Assembly (NCBI RefSeq): GCF_030814955.1
Contig: NZ_JAUSWB010000004.1
Span: 337,492-401,491, forward strand
Length of the DNA: 64,000 nucleotides
Direction of reading: 5' to 3'
Source: Planomicrobium stackebrandtii
GTDB lineage: Bacteria; Bacillota; Bacilli; Bacillales_A; Planococcaceae
Position 1 is the stretch's first letter. Each line of letters opens with the position of its first letter. The notes below the pieces were generated by a model that saw only the letters and a program-made list of their open reading frames with translations, was not told the DNA's origin and made no database searches. Shown piece after piece: positions 55,710 to 64,000 of the stretch. The position numbers and the translations under genes are program-made.

Positions 55710-56540
55710 TTGATACATAGAAAATGGACTGCGCTTGCAGGAATATTAATATTGATGACAGCATGCGGGCAAGAAAATGAGGCATCTTCTAATAAAGAAA
55801 CGGAATCTGCAACGGCTGAAGAAACAGCAGAGGTTGTTAAACCAGAAGAAGCCGCTGAAAGCACAGAAGAACCGGCACAAGAAGAACCAGAAAAAATAAA
55901 AATGCCCGACCCGCAATACGAAATTAATTCCGCAAACTGGTCAGTGCAGCCAATCGATGGTGCGGAAGAAAAAGTTGTGCTGCTGACTATTGACGATGCG
56001 CCAGATAAGCATGCAATGGAAATGGCAGAAACCTTGAAAAGCCAAAACATCCCAGCAATTTTTTTCGTCAATGGCCATTTTCTGGATACTGATGAAGAAA
56101 AACAACAACTAAAAGACCTGCATGAAATGGGGTTCGCGATCGGCAACCATACCAACAGCCATCCGAACTTAAGAGATCTGACTGAACAGCAGCAGAGTGA
56201 AGAAATTTTGCAATTGAATGATACAATCGAACAAATTATTGGAGAAAAGCCTAAATTTTTCCGGGCACCCCATGGAGCCAATACCGATTTCAGCAAGCAG
56301 CTCGTAAAAGAGCAGGAAATGGTGCTCATGAACTGGACTTACGGCTATGACTGGGAACAGCAGTACCAGAATGCCCAATCCTTAACAGATATCATGGTCA
56401 ATACAGAATTTCTGAACAATGGCGCCAACTTGCTGATGCATGACCGCGAGTGGACCTCGGAAGCACTTCCAGAAATTATTCAAGGCTTGAAGGACAAGGG
56501 CTATGGCTTTGTAGATCCTGCCACTATAGAGGGCATTTAA
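55710..56540 (+). CDS. Polysaccharide deacetylase family lipoprotein
   Basis: A 276-residue exported lipoprotein. Signal peptide with lipobox MTAC, an acidic linker to about residue 70, then a NodB-homology (CE4) domain. Motif 1 TIDDAPD with both Asp, motif 2 HTNSHPNLRD (metal His pair), motif 3 RAPHGAN, and motif 4 LLMHDRE. Such enzymes remove N-acetyl groups from peptidoglycan or other surface glycans; the actual substrate is not known. TTG 55710 is taken as start because AAAGGGGTG is well spaced to it. Confidence 0.9.
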   Translation: MIHRKWTALAGILILMTACGQENEASSNKETESATAEETAEVVKPEEAAESTEEPAQEEPEKIKMPDPQYEINSANWSVQPIDGAEEKVVLLTIDDAPDKHAMEMAETLKSQNIPAIFFVNGHFLDTDEEKQQLKDLHEMGFAIGNHTNSHPNLRDLTEQQQSEEILQLNDTIEQIIGEKPKFFRAPHGANTDFSKQLVKEQEMVLMNWTYGYDWEQQYQNAQSLTDIMVNTEFLNNGANLLMHDREWTSEALPEIIQGLKDKGYGFVDPATIEGI

Positions 56541-56575
56541 AAAGATCCAAGAGCAGAGGCTCTTGGATCTTTTGT
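56539..56575. terminator. Bidirectional terminator between deacetylase and speA
   Basis: Fifteen-pair perfect stem around an AGAG loop, A-rich and T-rich flanks, between convergent genes. Confidence 0.92.
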
Positions 56576-56579
56576 GTGT

Positions 56580-58049
56580 TTATCTGATAGCTTGCTGTTC
56601 TTTTATAACGCGCAGCATCTTCAGTGTATCGTCTTCTGGTCCTTGTACCGGCAAGCCGGCAGCAACGTTCATATGGATATAATTGATGTTTTCTTCTGTG
56701 ATGATTTCGCCGGGAATGAAAATAGGAATGCCTGGCGGATAAACCATGATGAATTCGGCGGAAATGCGGCCCACAGCGTCATCGATGGAAATGACTTCGG
56801 TTGTCGCGTAAAAAGCATCGCGCGGTGTCATGGCGAGGCGTGGGATATCCGGCAGCAGCACGACTGGTTCGATAATAGCCGCATCACTGTCAAAAGCCTC
56901 ACTCATGCGCTGCAGGGCATTAATCAATAAGTTTAATTCTTTGCGGGTGTCACCAATCGTCACCAGGCAGAGAATATTGTATAAATCGGAAAGTTCAATT
57001 TCAATATTGGCGTTTTCTCTCAGCCATTCTTCAGCTTGATGGCCAGTAATGCCTAAATTTTTGACTGTGATCAGCAACTTTGTCGGATCCATATCAAAAG
57101 TGGCTGATGAATTCAGCAATTCCTTGCCGACGCAGTGCAAATGAGGAATCTTATTGATGCGCTTGCGTGCATCCTGAGCCAACCGAATCGCCTGGTCTAT
57201 CAAATCATAGCCATGGATAGCCAATTGGCGGCGTGCGGTGTCGAGGGATGCGAGAATCGGATAGGAAGTCGATGTAGTTGTCAGCATAGACAAAGTAGAC
57301 TGTACGCGTTTGGGCGATACTAAGCCTTCCCGGACATTTAGTACGGAACTTTGCGTCATGGATCCGCCAAGCTTATGGACTGAAGTTGCTGCCATATCGG
57401 CCCCTGCCGCCATTGCCGATACGGGCAGAGATTTGTGGAAATGAATATGGACACCATGTGCTTCATCAACCAATACAGGTACGTTTCGTGCATGCGCAAT
57501 ATCGACAATTCGTTTTAAATCAGCAGCTACACCGAAATAAGTCGGATTGATGACTAAAACCGCTTTGGCATCAGGATATTCGATCATCGCTTTTTCTACT
57601 GCTTCGGCTGAAATACCGTGCGAGATGCCAAGTTCTGGATCTACTTCCGGGTGGATGAAAATTGGAATAGCTCCGGCAAAGACGATGGCAGACATAATAG
57701 ATTTGTGAACATTGCGTGGCACCAATATTTTGTCATTGGGACCGACGACGCTCAGGATCATAGTCATGATGGCGCCGCTTGTGCCTTGTACTGAAAAGAA
57801 TGTGTAATCTGCGCCGAATGCCTTGGCAGCTAATTCCTGCGCTTCTTTGATCGCGCCTTTAGGCGAATGCAAATCGTCCAGAGGAGCGATGTTTATTAAA
57901 TCGATGGATAAAATATTATCGCCGACAAATTCCCGGAATGCGGGATCGACGCCCTGGCCTTTTTTGTGACCGGGAATATGGAATTGGATCGGGTGCCGGT
58001 TTCGATGCTTTAAGAGCGCATCAAATAACGGAGTTTCTAATTGAGACAA
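56580..58049 (-). CDS. speA: Arginine decarboxylase SpeA (Orn/Lys/Arg decarboxylase family)
   Basis: A 489-residue PLP enzyme that converts arginine to agmatine for polyamine synthesis. IQFHIPGHKKGQGVDP begins the core; VQGTSGAIMTMI binds phosphate; VDEAHGVHIHFH and SVHKLGGSMTQSS hold the PLP-contacting Asp/His and Schiff-base Lys; VYPPGIPIFIPGEIITEENI lies in the C-terminal domain. Wording and position after pdhD match B. subtilis SpeA closely. A TTG at 58049 is preferred as start (gives MSQLETPLF, as in the homologue, with GAGGTGGG upstream); GTG 58061 is the alternative. A lysine preference cannot be fully excluded. Confidence 0.92.
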   Translation of the reverse strand: MSQLETPLFDALLKHRNRHPIQFHIPGHKKGQGVDPAFREFVGDNILSIDLINIAPLDDLHSPKGAIKEAQELAAKAFGADYTFFSVQGTSGAIMTMILSVVGPNDKILVPRNVHKSIMSAIVFAGAIPIFIHPEVDPELGISHGISAEAVEKAMIEYPDAKAVLVINPTYFGVAADLKRIVDIAHARNVPVLVDEAHGVHIHFHKSLPVSAMAAGADMAATSVHKLGGSMTQSSVLNVREGLVSPKRVQSTLSMLTTTSTSYPILASLDTARRQLAIHGYDLIDQAIRLAQDARKRINKIPHLHCVGKELLNSSATFDMDPTKLLITVKNLGITGHQAEEWLRENANIEIELSDLYNILCLVTIGDTRKELNLLINALQRMSEAFDSDAAIIEPVVLLPDIPRLAMTPRDAFYATTEVISIDDAVGRISAEFIMVYPPGIPIFIPGEIITEENINYIHMNVAAGLPVQGPEDDTLKMLRVIKEQQAIR

Positions 58050-58184
58050 TGATAAGCCCACCTCACTATATAAAATGAAAACAAAAAGAATTATAGCATG
58101 ATGCTACTCGCTATAGTACAAAATAAAAGGATTTTCTGTTGCAGAAGCGAATACATGACATATAGAGAGAAAAGGAGTGAGTCG

Positions 58185-59150
58185 ATGGAATTCAAAACGA
58201 GAGTGACAGAACTATTGGGAATCCGCTATCCTATCATACAGGGAGGCTTGGCTTATTTAGCCTATGCGGAATTAGCGGCGGCTGTTTCGAATGCTGGCGG
58301 GCTCGGACAAATTACAGCAATGAGCTTAGCCACACCTGAAGAATTGCGGAAAGAAATACAAAGTGTAAAGAAATTGACGGACAAGCCTTTTGGTGTTAAT
58401 TTTGCGATTGGCGATCATGGGCGTGCATTTTCACATATGCTGGACGTAGCAATCGAAGAAAAGGTGCCGGTGGTTTCGATGACGGGCGGTAATCCGACCC
58501 CAATATTTGAACAGCTGAAAGGGACAGATATAAAAAAATTAGTCTTAGTAGCTGCAAGGCGGCAGGCAGAAAAAGCAGAAAGCTTAGGTGCTGACGCTGT
58601 GATGGTCGTGGGCCAAGAAGGCGGCGGACATTTAGGGCGTGACGACATCGGAACAATGGTATTGATTCCGCAAGTAGTGGATGCCGTGAAAATTCCAGTG
58701 ATCGCTTCGGGCGGAATCGGCGATGGCAGAGGATGGATGGCTGCTCATGCACTCGGTGCAGAAGGCATTGAGATGGGTACACGCTTTATCGCAACCAAAG
58801 AATGCGTTCATGCTTCACAAGCCTATAAAGACCAGCTGGTCAGCAGCTCGGAGAACGATACGGTTATCATCAAACGCAGCATCGGAGCTCCGGCACGGAC
58901 CCTGCGCAGCAGCTGGACGGACAAGATTCTGGAAATCGAGAGCAAGACGCCGACTTACGAGGCCTTGAAAGAGTTTATCAGCGGTGAAGCCAACAAACGC
59001 TTTATTTATGATGGAGAAAAAGATCAGGGCTTTGGGTGGGCCGGGCAGGTCACAGGGCTGATCAAAGATGTTCCGACGGTTCAGGAACTGATCGACGACA
59101 TGGTCAGACAAGCTGGAGAAGTCCGGAAAAAATGGGCAATCACTGAATGA
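58185..59150 (+). CDS. Nitronate monooxygenase family protein (NPD/FabK-like)
   Basis: A 321-residue FMN-dependent TIM-barrel protein. LLGIRYPIIQGGLAYLAYAELAAAVSNAGGLGQI opens the barrel; VVGQEGGGHLGR contains the flavin loop and the His position of the family; IPVIASGGIGDGRG and GAEGIEMGTRFIATKE bind the FMN phosphate. Members oxidise alkyl nitronates or act as enoyl-ACP reductase II (FabK); the sequence alone does not separate them, though FabK is normally encoded with fatty acid genes. AAAGGAGTG precedes ATG 58185. Confidence 0.88.
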   Translation: MEFKTRVTELLGIRYPIIQGGLAYLAYAELAAAVSNAGGLGQITAMSLATPEELRKEIQSVKKLTDKPFGVNFAIGDHGRAFSHMLDVAIEEKVPVVSMTGGNPTPIFEQLKGTDIKKLVLVAARRQAEKAESLGADAVMVVGQEGGGHLGRDDIGTMVLIPQVVDAVKIPVIASGGIGDGRGWMAAHALGAEGIEMGTRFIATKECVHASQAYKDQLVSSSENDTVIIKRSIGAPARTLRSSWTDKILEIESKTPTYEALKEFISGEANKRFIYDGEKDQGFGWAGQVTGLIKDVPTVQELIDDMVRQAGEVRKKWAITE

Positions 59151-59165
59151 AAAGAGGGATGAAAA

Positions 59166-59444
59166 ATGGATTATTCCTATCCATTTTCGATTGAATGGTC
59201 TACAGAAGAAATCATTGATGTTGTAAGTTTTTTCGAAGGCATCGAACTGGCTTATGAGAAAGGCATCAATCGGCAGGAATTACTGACGCGTTACCGCAAA
59301 TTCAAGCAGGTGGTTCCTGCGATATCGGAAGAAAAAACCTACTTCCGTGAATTTGAAGAAGAAAGCGGCTATGCCAGTTTCCCGGTTATAAAAGAAATGA
59401 AAGCAGGAACCGGCAGCGAAAGCATCAAACTGAAAAAGAAATGA
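59166..59444 (+). CDS. yktA: UPF0223 family protein YktA
   Basis: A 92-residue soluble protein matching the YktA/UPF0223 family: DYSYPFSIEWSTEEIIDVVSFFEGIELAYEKG, LLTRYRKFKQVVP and FEEESGYASFPVIKEMK. Function unknown. 15 bases after the nitronate monooxygenase gene with AAAAGAGGGATG as ribosome site. Position near speA matches B. subtilis. Confidence 0.9.
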   Translation: MDYSYPFSIEWSTEEIIDVVSFFEGIELAYEKGINRQELLTRYRKFKQVVPAISEEKTYFREFEEESGYASFPVIKEMKAGTGSESIKLKKK

Positions 59445-59448
59445 CAGC

Positions 59449-59489
59449 AAAAAGAACCTGCAGCCTCAGCGGCTGACAGGTTCTTTTAT
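59449..59489. terminator. Bidirectional terminator between yktA and yktB
   Basis: Eleven-pair outer stem plus five-pair inner helix with a single bulged A; T run on both strands. Overlaps the 3' end of yktB. Confidence 0.85.
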
Positions 59490-60107
59490 TGGTTGGAGCA
59501 AGGCATCGTATACAGGTAATAAAGCATCGAAGGTTTCTTCGGCGAATTGCAGAAACTGTTCCTTATTTAAAGAAGCAGCCTGCTCTCTTGTCAAATGGCG
59601 GCCTATCACAAATTCGCCTTTTTTTACGTCGCGCAGGCGAATCAACAACTTTTCAATGCCTTCCTTACCTAATTCGATCAAGGAATCGGCTTGTGGTTTC
59701 ATATGGTCGCCGGAAGCAACAAAGTCTTCTGACAGGTGATTCAGTACTTCCGAACGAAGCAGGTTTTCAGCCATCGATGTTTTATTCGGTGCTTCGTAAA
59801 TCACAGCGAGAATAACGAATACATGGCTTTCCCACATGCCAATCTGAAAATGGGGCACCGCTTTATATCCTCTTTTGTAAGGGGCAAAAGCTACCCAGCT
59901 GTCGTTCGGTGGATTGACGGTTCTTCGCATATGCTTGGCAACATGCGGAAAAAACTCATCTCCAGTTTTTCCGGAAAAGTATGATGACACTTCAGTGCCA
60001 AGCTCTTCGAACTTTGGACGTACGTATTCTTTCAATGCATTCATCCGGGTATCTAGACCAGGAGTGTTAAAAACTTCGAAATCTTGTTCATTCCAGTAAG
60101 GCTTCAA
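59466..60107 (-). CDS. yktB: DUF1054/UPF0637 family protein YktB
   Basis: A 213-residue soluble protein of the YktB family, function unknown. Family segments are FEVFNTPGLDTRMNALKEYVRPKFEELG, NPPNDSWVAFAPYKRGYKAVPHFQIGMWESHVFVILAVIYE and GRHLTREQA. TTG at 60107 is the start, as AAGGAGGAT is seven bases away and no in-frame ATG is near. Confidence 0.92.
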   Translation of the reverse strand: MKPYWNEQDFEVFNTPGLDTRMNALKEYVRPKFEELGTEVSSYFSGKTGDEFFPHVAKHMRRTVNPPNDSWVAFAPYKRGYKAVPHFQIGMWESHVFVILAVIYEAPNKTSMAENLLRSEVLNHLSEDFVASGDHMKPQADSLIELGKEGIEKLLIRLRDVKKGEFVIGRHLTREQAASLNKEQFLQFAEETFDALLPVYDALLQPIKEPVSR

Positions 60108-60278
60108 GTAAATATCCTCCTTATAAATAGGTAATCAGGTTTCATTTTAACGAAGTTTGGGAAAAAAGAATATAAATACGATTCTGCCAATGGATTTCAG
60201 TCGCATAAAGTGGTATTATAATAATTGTAACAAGATTAGTCAGAATTTTCGGAGTATGATGAGAAAGGGGTGCTCATT

Positions 60279-60473
60279 ATGAAACAGATGATTCAGATAA
60301 TCCGCAAAGCGGATGTAGAGAAGGAATATGTGCACGTGCTGAAACTGGAACTAGATTATGAGCTTGCGTCATTATTCGATGCAATGCAGCAGAAAGATGA
60401 TAATCAAATTTCAAAAAGCAAGCTGCGTCTCCAAGAGATTCACGTAGAACTGGAGGCCCTCCATGCGCTCTAA
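60279..60473 (+). CDS. Small YkzI-like protein
   Basis: A 64-residue basic-acidic helical protein (MKQMIQIIRKADVEKEYVHVLKLELDYELASLFDAMQ) between yktB and suhB, the position of ykzI in B. subtilis. Function unknown. AAAGGGGTG precedes ATG 60279 by six bases, and it has its own terminator. Confidence 0.82.
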   Translation: MKQMIQIIRKADVEKEYVHVLKLELDYELASLFDAMQQKDDNQISKSKLRLQEIHVELEALHAL

Positions 60474-60487
60474 TCCATCTATACATT

Positions 60488-60525
60488 AAAGGCATCTGCT
60501 GAAGTAAGACAGCAGATGCCTTTTT
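60488..60525 (+). terminator. Terminator of the YkzI-like gene
   Basis: Thirteen-pair stem (60488-60500 with 60511-60523), ten-base loop, T tract. Confidence 0.85.
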
Positions 60526-60559
60526 CGTTATACTGAAATAAATGAGGAGGAATGCATAC

Positions 60560-61351
60560 ATGGACTTGCATGCTATGGACAATTACATAAAGTCGCTCAT
60601 AAAAGAGGCGGGTCACCGAATCCGCAATTCATTTTTGACCGACATCACAATTGAGTCGAAATCAAATGCCAATGATTTGGTGACGAATATCGACAAGGAA
60701 ATCGAACAATTCTTCATTGGGCGTATCCGCAGGGATTTTCCGGGTCACCGAATTTTCGGAGAAGAAGGCTTTGGAGACGACATCCAGGATTCAGAAGGGG
60801 TTATTTGGCTGCTGGATCCGATTGATGGCACCATGAATTTTGTCCATCAGAAACGAAATTTTGCCATTTCATTGGGCATCTATGAAGACGGGGTCGGTAA
60901 ACTCGGTTATATCTACGACGTTGTCAACGATGATTTATACCACGGTGCCAAAGACGGCGGGGCTTATTACAACGATGAACAGCTGAAGCCATTAATGGAA
61001 ACAGTAATCACCGAATCGATTGTAGCCATGAATGCTACCTGGGCGGTGCCAAACCGCCGCATAGATCACGAAGCTGCCATCCAGTTGATTCGCGACGTTC
61101 GCGGAATGCGTTCTTATGGCTCAGCTGCCCTCGAACTGGCCTATTTAGCAAGTGGACGCGTAGATGCTTATATTTCCATGAGGCTATCTCCGTGGGATAT
61201 TGCCGGCGGCATGGTCATTGCGCAGGAAGTAGGAGCGGTAACGACGAATTTTAAAGGTGACTCTGCGAACTTATTGAAACAAGATACATTCATCGCAGCC
61301 AATCCAGCAATACATCAGGAGCTATTAAATAAATATATTCGGCTCAAGTAA
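60560..61351 (+). CDS. suhB: Inositol monophosphatase family protein (SuhB/YktC-like)
   Basis: A 263-residue Mg2+-dependent phosphatase. Motif GEEG (metal Glu) near 70, WLLDPIDGTMNFVHQ (two Asp and Thr of the metal sites) near 88-100, and LSPWDIAGGMVIAQEVGA with the third Asp. B. subtilis YktC of this family has activity on inositol and NADP-type phosphates; the substrate here is unproven. ATG 60560 follows GAGGAGGA. Flanked by terminators on both sides, so probably monocistronic. Confidence 0.92.
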   Translation: MDLHAMDNYIKSLIKEAGHRIRNSFLTDITIESKSNANDLVTNIDKEIEQFFIGRIRRDFPGHRIFGEEGFGDDIQDSEGVIWLLDPIDGTMNFVHQKRNFAISLGIYEDGVGKLGYIYDVVNDDLYHGAKDGGAYYNDEQLKPLMETVITESIVAMNATWAVPNRRIDHEAAIQLIRDVRGMRSYGSAALELAYLASGRVDAYISMRLSPWDIAGGMVIAQEVGAVTTNFKGDSANLLKQDTFIAANPAIHQELLNKYIRLK

Positions 61352-61382
61352 AAAAAGATGCGGAATTCCGCATCTTTTTTTA
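61350..61382. terminator. Bidirectional terminator between suhB and ylaF
   Basis: Stem of at least 13 pairs around AATT, A run before and T run after, between convergent genes. Confidence 0.9.
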
Positions 61383-61385
61383 TAC

Positions 61386-61583
61386 TTATAGTAATCCGGC
61401 TTCCCGCATTTCTTTTTTCTTTTTGAAGCCCATGCCCATGATGAGACAAAGCAATAAGATTGCCGCAAATATGCCAATTACACTGCGCAGGCCAACAGCT
61501 AAGCCAATTCCGACCATGGCCAGTATTGCTGCCAGGGAATACAATACAAAAATCCATTTCGTGTTTTTAATTAAGCTTTTCAC
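61386..61583 (-). CDS. YlaF-like small membrane protein (DUF5325)
   Basis: A 65-residue protein with two membrane helices (WIFVLYSLAAILAMVGIGLAV and VIGIFAAILLLCLIMGMG) and a basic Lys-rich cytoplasmic tail. Similar proteins (YlaF) lie next to bipA in Bacillus. Function unknown. Initiator at 61583 with AGGAAAAT upstream. Confidence 0.82.
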   Translation of the reverse strand: MKSLIKNTKWIFVLYSLAAILAMVGIGLAVGLRSVIGIFAAILLLCLIMGMGFKKKKEMREAGLL

Positions 61584-61641
61584 TCGATTTTCCTCCCGTA
61601 GCTTAGTGCCTGAAATAAAATCTTAGGGTTTTACACCTATA

Positions 61642-61658
61642 TGTGCTATACTAGCACA
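61642..61658 (+). promoter_or_regulatory. Extended -10 promoter of bipA overlapping an inverted repeat
   Basis: TGcTATACT (61644-61652) is an extended -10. It lies inside TGTGCTA-TAC-TAGCACA (61642-61658), seven perfect pairs with three-base spacer, which could be an operator. Confidence 0.5.
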
Positions 61659-61694
61659 GTTATAGACATGAAAAAAGAATATTGGAGTGAAATT

Positions 61695-63542
61695 ATGACT
61701 AAATTACGTAACGACCTAAGAAACATTGCAATTATTGCCCACGTTGACCATGGTAAAACAACTCTAGTGGATCAGCTTCTACAACAATCCGGAACTTTCC
61801 GTTCGAACGAACATGTTGACGAACGCGCGATGGATTCTGGCGATATCGAAAGAGAACGCGGAATTACAATTCTTGCGAAAAATACTGCAATCCAATACAA
61901 AGACGCTAAAATCAACATCTTGGATACTCCTGGACACGCTGATTTCGGTGGAGAAGTTGAACGTATCATGAAAATGGTTGATGGTGTTCTATTAGTAGTA
62001 GACGCTTATGAAGGCTGTATGCCACAAACGCGCTTCGTACTGAAAAAAGCATTGGAACAAAACCTGAAGCCAATCGTTGTTGTAAACAAAATTGACCGTG
62101 ACTTTGCACGTCCTGAAGAAGTGGTTGACGAAGTCATCGAATTGTTCATTGAACTTGAAGCGAATGACGATCAATTGGAATTCCCGGTTATTTTTGCATC
62201 AGGTATGAACGGCACAGCAAGTCTTTCTTCAGATCCTGCTGATCAGGAAGAAAACATGCAGGTCATTTATGATGCGATCCTGGAACACGTCCCAGCGCCA
62301 ATCGATAACAGAGATGAGCCACTTCAGTTCCAGGTTGCTCTTCTTGATTATAGTGATTATGTTGGACGTATCGGAATCGGCCGCGTATTCCGCGGGACGA
62401 TCGAAGTTGGACAATCTGTTTCTTTGATGAAACTTGACGGTTCATTCAAAAACTTCCGTGTTACGAAAATGCATGGTTTCATGGGCCTTAAACGGGTGGA
62501 AATCGAAAAAGCGGAAGCTGGCGACTTGATTGCCATTTCTGGTATGGAAGACATCAACGTAGGGGAAACTGTTTGTCCACAGGATCATCAGGAAGCATTG
62601 CCGATCCTGCGCATCGATGAACCTACTTTACAAATGACTTTCCTAGTAAACAATAGCCCATTTGCAGGTAAAGAAGGTAAATGGATTACTTCTAGAAAAA
62701 TTCAGGAACGTTTGGACGCTCAGTTGCAGACTGATGTATCTTTACGTGTAGAACCTACAGATTCACCTGACGCTTGGGTTGTATCTGGACGCGGAGAGCT
62801 GCATTTGTCGATCCTTATCGAAAACATGCGCCGTGAAGGATTTGAAATTCAAGTTTCAAAACCTGAAGTTATCGTACGTATGGTTGACGGAGTTCGCTGC
62901 GAACCAGTAGAACGTGTTCAAGTAGATGTACCTGAAGAGTATACAGGTTCAATCATCGAATCATTAGGTGAACGTAAAGGCGAGATGCTGGATATGGTCA
63001 ACAACGGCAGCGGACAAGTTCGTTTAGTGTTTAACGTACCAGCACGTGGATTGATCGGTTACACAACTGAGTTCTTGACACAGACTCGCGGATACGGAAT
63101 CATCAACCATACATTCGACAGCTACCAGCCAGTTGCTTCTGGCCGTGTGGGCGGACGTCGCCAGGGAGTATTGGTATCTATGGAGCGCGGTAAAGTTTCG
63201 ACTTACGGCTTGATGGGCATTGAGGACCGTGGTACTGCATTTGTTGAAGTCGGTGCTGAAATCTACGAAGGCATGATCGTCGGAGAACATAACCGCGACA
63301 GCGATTTGACAGTGAATATTGTAAAAATCAAAGCTGCAACAAACATTCGTTCAGCTAACAAAGACCAGACAACTACGATGAAAAAAGCACGTTTGATGAG
63401 TCTTGAAGAAGCTCTTGAATACTTGAACGATGATGAGTATTGCGAAATTACACCACAAACGATTCGTTTGCGCAAAAAAATTCTTGATAAAAACGAACGT
63501 GAACGTATGGCTAAGAAAAAGAAAGTTGCCATCGAAGAATAA
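61695..63542 (+). CDS. bipA: Ribosome-associated GTPase BipA/TypA
   Basis: A 615-residue translational GTPase involved in 50S assembly, mainly at low temperature. G1 AHVDHGKTT (about 14-22), G2 ERERGITI, G3 [17 protein letters not shown]4 NKID, then domain II, EF-G-like domains III and V, and the BipA-specific C-terminal domain ([31 protein letters not shown]) which tells it from EF-G and LepA. ATG 61695 follows TTGGAGTG. ylaH follows after 24 bases. Confidence 0.97.
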   Translation: MTKLRNDLRNIAIIAHVDHGKTTLVDQLLQQSGTFRSNEHVDERAMDSGDIERERGITILAKNTAIQYKDAKINILDTPGHADFGGEVERIMKMVDGVLLVVDAYEGCMPQTRFVLKKALEQNLKPIVVVNKIDRDFARPEEVVDEVIELFIELEANDDQLEFPVIFASGMNGTASLSSDPADQEENMQVIYDAILEHVPAPIDNRDEPLQFQVALLDYSDYVGRIGIGRVFRGTIEVGQSVSLMKLDGSFKNFRVTKMHGFMGLKRVEIEKAEAGDLIAISGMEDINVGETVCPQDHQEALPILRIDEPTLQMTFLVNNSPFAGKEGKWITSRKIQERLDAQLQTDVSLRVEPTDSPDAWVVSGRGELHLSILIENMRREGFEIQVSKPEVIVRMVDGVRCEPVERVQVDVPEEYTGSIIESLGERKGEMLDMVNNGSGQVRLVFNVPARGLIGYTTEFLTQTRGYGIINHTFDSYQPVASGRVGGRRQGVLVSMERGKVSTYGLMGIEDRGTAFVEVGAEIYEGMIVGEHNRDSDLTVNIVKIKAATNIRSANKDQTTTMKKARLMSLEEALEYLNDDEYCEITPQTIRLRKKILDKNERERMAKKKKVAIEE

Positions 63543-63566
63543 GCGAATGGGAAGGATGTATAGCCC

Positions 63567-63896
63567 GTGGACGATCAAGCTTTTGTCTATGACCATATGT
63601 ATCCGGTAGCCCGAATTCTATATCAGAATCTGCCGAGCTATGAAATGGCGGGATACGCATTGTTTGCGGTAATTTTCCTGCTTTCGGCATTCGTCTATAA
63701 ATTGGGGTTTGCTAAAAAGTTATCAATTGGAAAAAATGCATTGATTGGCCTGTTTCTGGCAGTCGGCGGTTTGGGGCTTACGTTTCTGGCCTTTTTCCTG
63801 CCGATTGTGGAAGGGCTCGTTATTGCAGCGCTCATACTGATTCTTTATAAAATCCGCCTATGGCGCGAAAAACGCGAAAACGCTGTATCTCATTGA
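63567..63896 (+). CDS. ylaH: YlaH-like membrane protein
   Basis: A 109-residue protein with three predicted helices (about 27-45, 53-73, 75-92) and a basic tail (KIRLWREKREN), fitting the YlaH family found directly downstream of bipA in Bacillus. Function unknown. GTG 63567 follows GAAGGATG. Confidence 0.87.
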   Translation: MDDQAFVYDHMYPVARILYQNLPSYEMAGYALFAVIFLLSAFVYKLGFAKKLSIGKNALIGLFLAVGGLGLTFLAFFLPIVEGLVIAALILILYKIRLWREKRENAVSH

Positions 63897-63910
63897 GATA
63901 CAGCGTTTCA
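63876..63910 (+). terminator. Long stem at the end of ylaH
   Basis: About 15 perfect pairs (63878-63892 with 63896-63910) around TTG, containing the stop codon. No T run follows, so it may be a weak or factor-assisted terminator, or an mRNA 3'-end protector. 63911-64000 shows only a further weak A/T stem. Confidence 0.55.
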
Positions 63911-64000
63911 GCTTGTTGAGAAACTAAGATTTTATTCGTTTTTACTTAGTTTAGGTTATGTAGTAAAAAAAGAATCTGAAGTTTTTAGGTCCTTCTGCTA

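Noticed and set aside
55472..56329. Minus-strand frame of 285 codons opposite the deacetylase and the end of pdhD
   Set aside because: Ser/Cys-rich antisense product; runs across a terminator and two recognised genes.

Overview
The window looks like a chromosomal segment of a low-to-moderate GC Gram-positive bacterium of the Bacillales, most likely a Planococcus/Planomicrobium-type member of the Planococcaceae. This rests on AGGAGG-type ribosome binding sites, A/T-flanked hairpin terminators, lipoboxes, RNase J1, RNA polymerase epsilon, SigI/RsgI and the gene order. Much of the order matches, from memory, the B. subtilis ykoY to ylaH stretch: terC/ykoY, sigI-rsgI, ktrD, mhqR, ykwC, ykyB, ykuF (fadH), ykuL (darB), ccpC, dapH-dapL, ktrC, rnjA-rpoY, ykrA, def, ykyA, pdhABCD, speA, yktA, yktB, ykzI, suhB, ylaF, bipA, ylaH. 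I see no rRNA, tRNA, CRISPR array, prophage or insertion sequence.

Layout. 1-8.4 kb: M42 peptidase (cut by the window edge), murE, prfC, a SwrC-like RND exporter and an SDR protein, each mostly with its own terminator. 8.5-13.9 kb: a yybP-ykoY manganese riboswitch with its TerC exporter, the SigI/RsgI heat-stress pair, a Ktr potassium channel subunit and a MarR regulator. 13.9-19 kb: a lipoprotein, a CPBP membrane protease and a first MoxR-DUF58-membrane protein operon. 19-26.7 kb: ykwC-like dehydrogenase, ykyB, fadH, the c-di-AMP-binding CBS protein DarB, an efflux pump overlapping ccpC, and the acetylase-branch DAP genes dapH-dapL.

26.8-38.6 kb is the most distinctive part: eight same-strand genes with overlaps or 11-14 nt gaps. 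They encode a signal-peptide/two-helix protein, an ABC ATPase and permease, a coiled-coil protein with a Gly-Gln repeat, a MoxR AAA+ ATPase, a DUF58 protein, a BatA/VWA protein and a tandem-VWA protein with a GATase-like domain. It looks like an envelope machine joining an ABC-2 transporter to a MoxR/VWA chaperone-type system. The substrate cannot be read from the sequence.

38.6-44.6 kb (minus strand): a drug-efflux MFS protein and the polyamine uptake operon potABCD behind a cupin/XRE regulator, with a clear promoter and an inverted repeat. 44.6-64 kb is mostly housekeeping: KtrC, RNase J1 with RNA polymerase epsilon, a candidate 23-residue cationic peptide gene, a cluster of palindromic repeats, peptide deformylase, the pyruvate dehydrogenase operon, a polysaccharide deacetylase lipoprotein, arginine decarboxylase, small conserved proteins, an inositol monophosphatase family enzyme and BipA.

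Shared themes are potassium/c-di-AMP control (KtrD, KtrC, DarB), polyamine supply (PotABCD uptake, SpeA synthesis) and cell envelope functions (MurE, DapH/L, two MoxR systems, deacetylase). Family names come from recognition of motifs and remembered homologues; no database search was possible.
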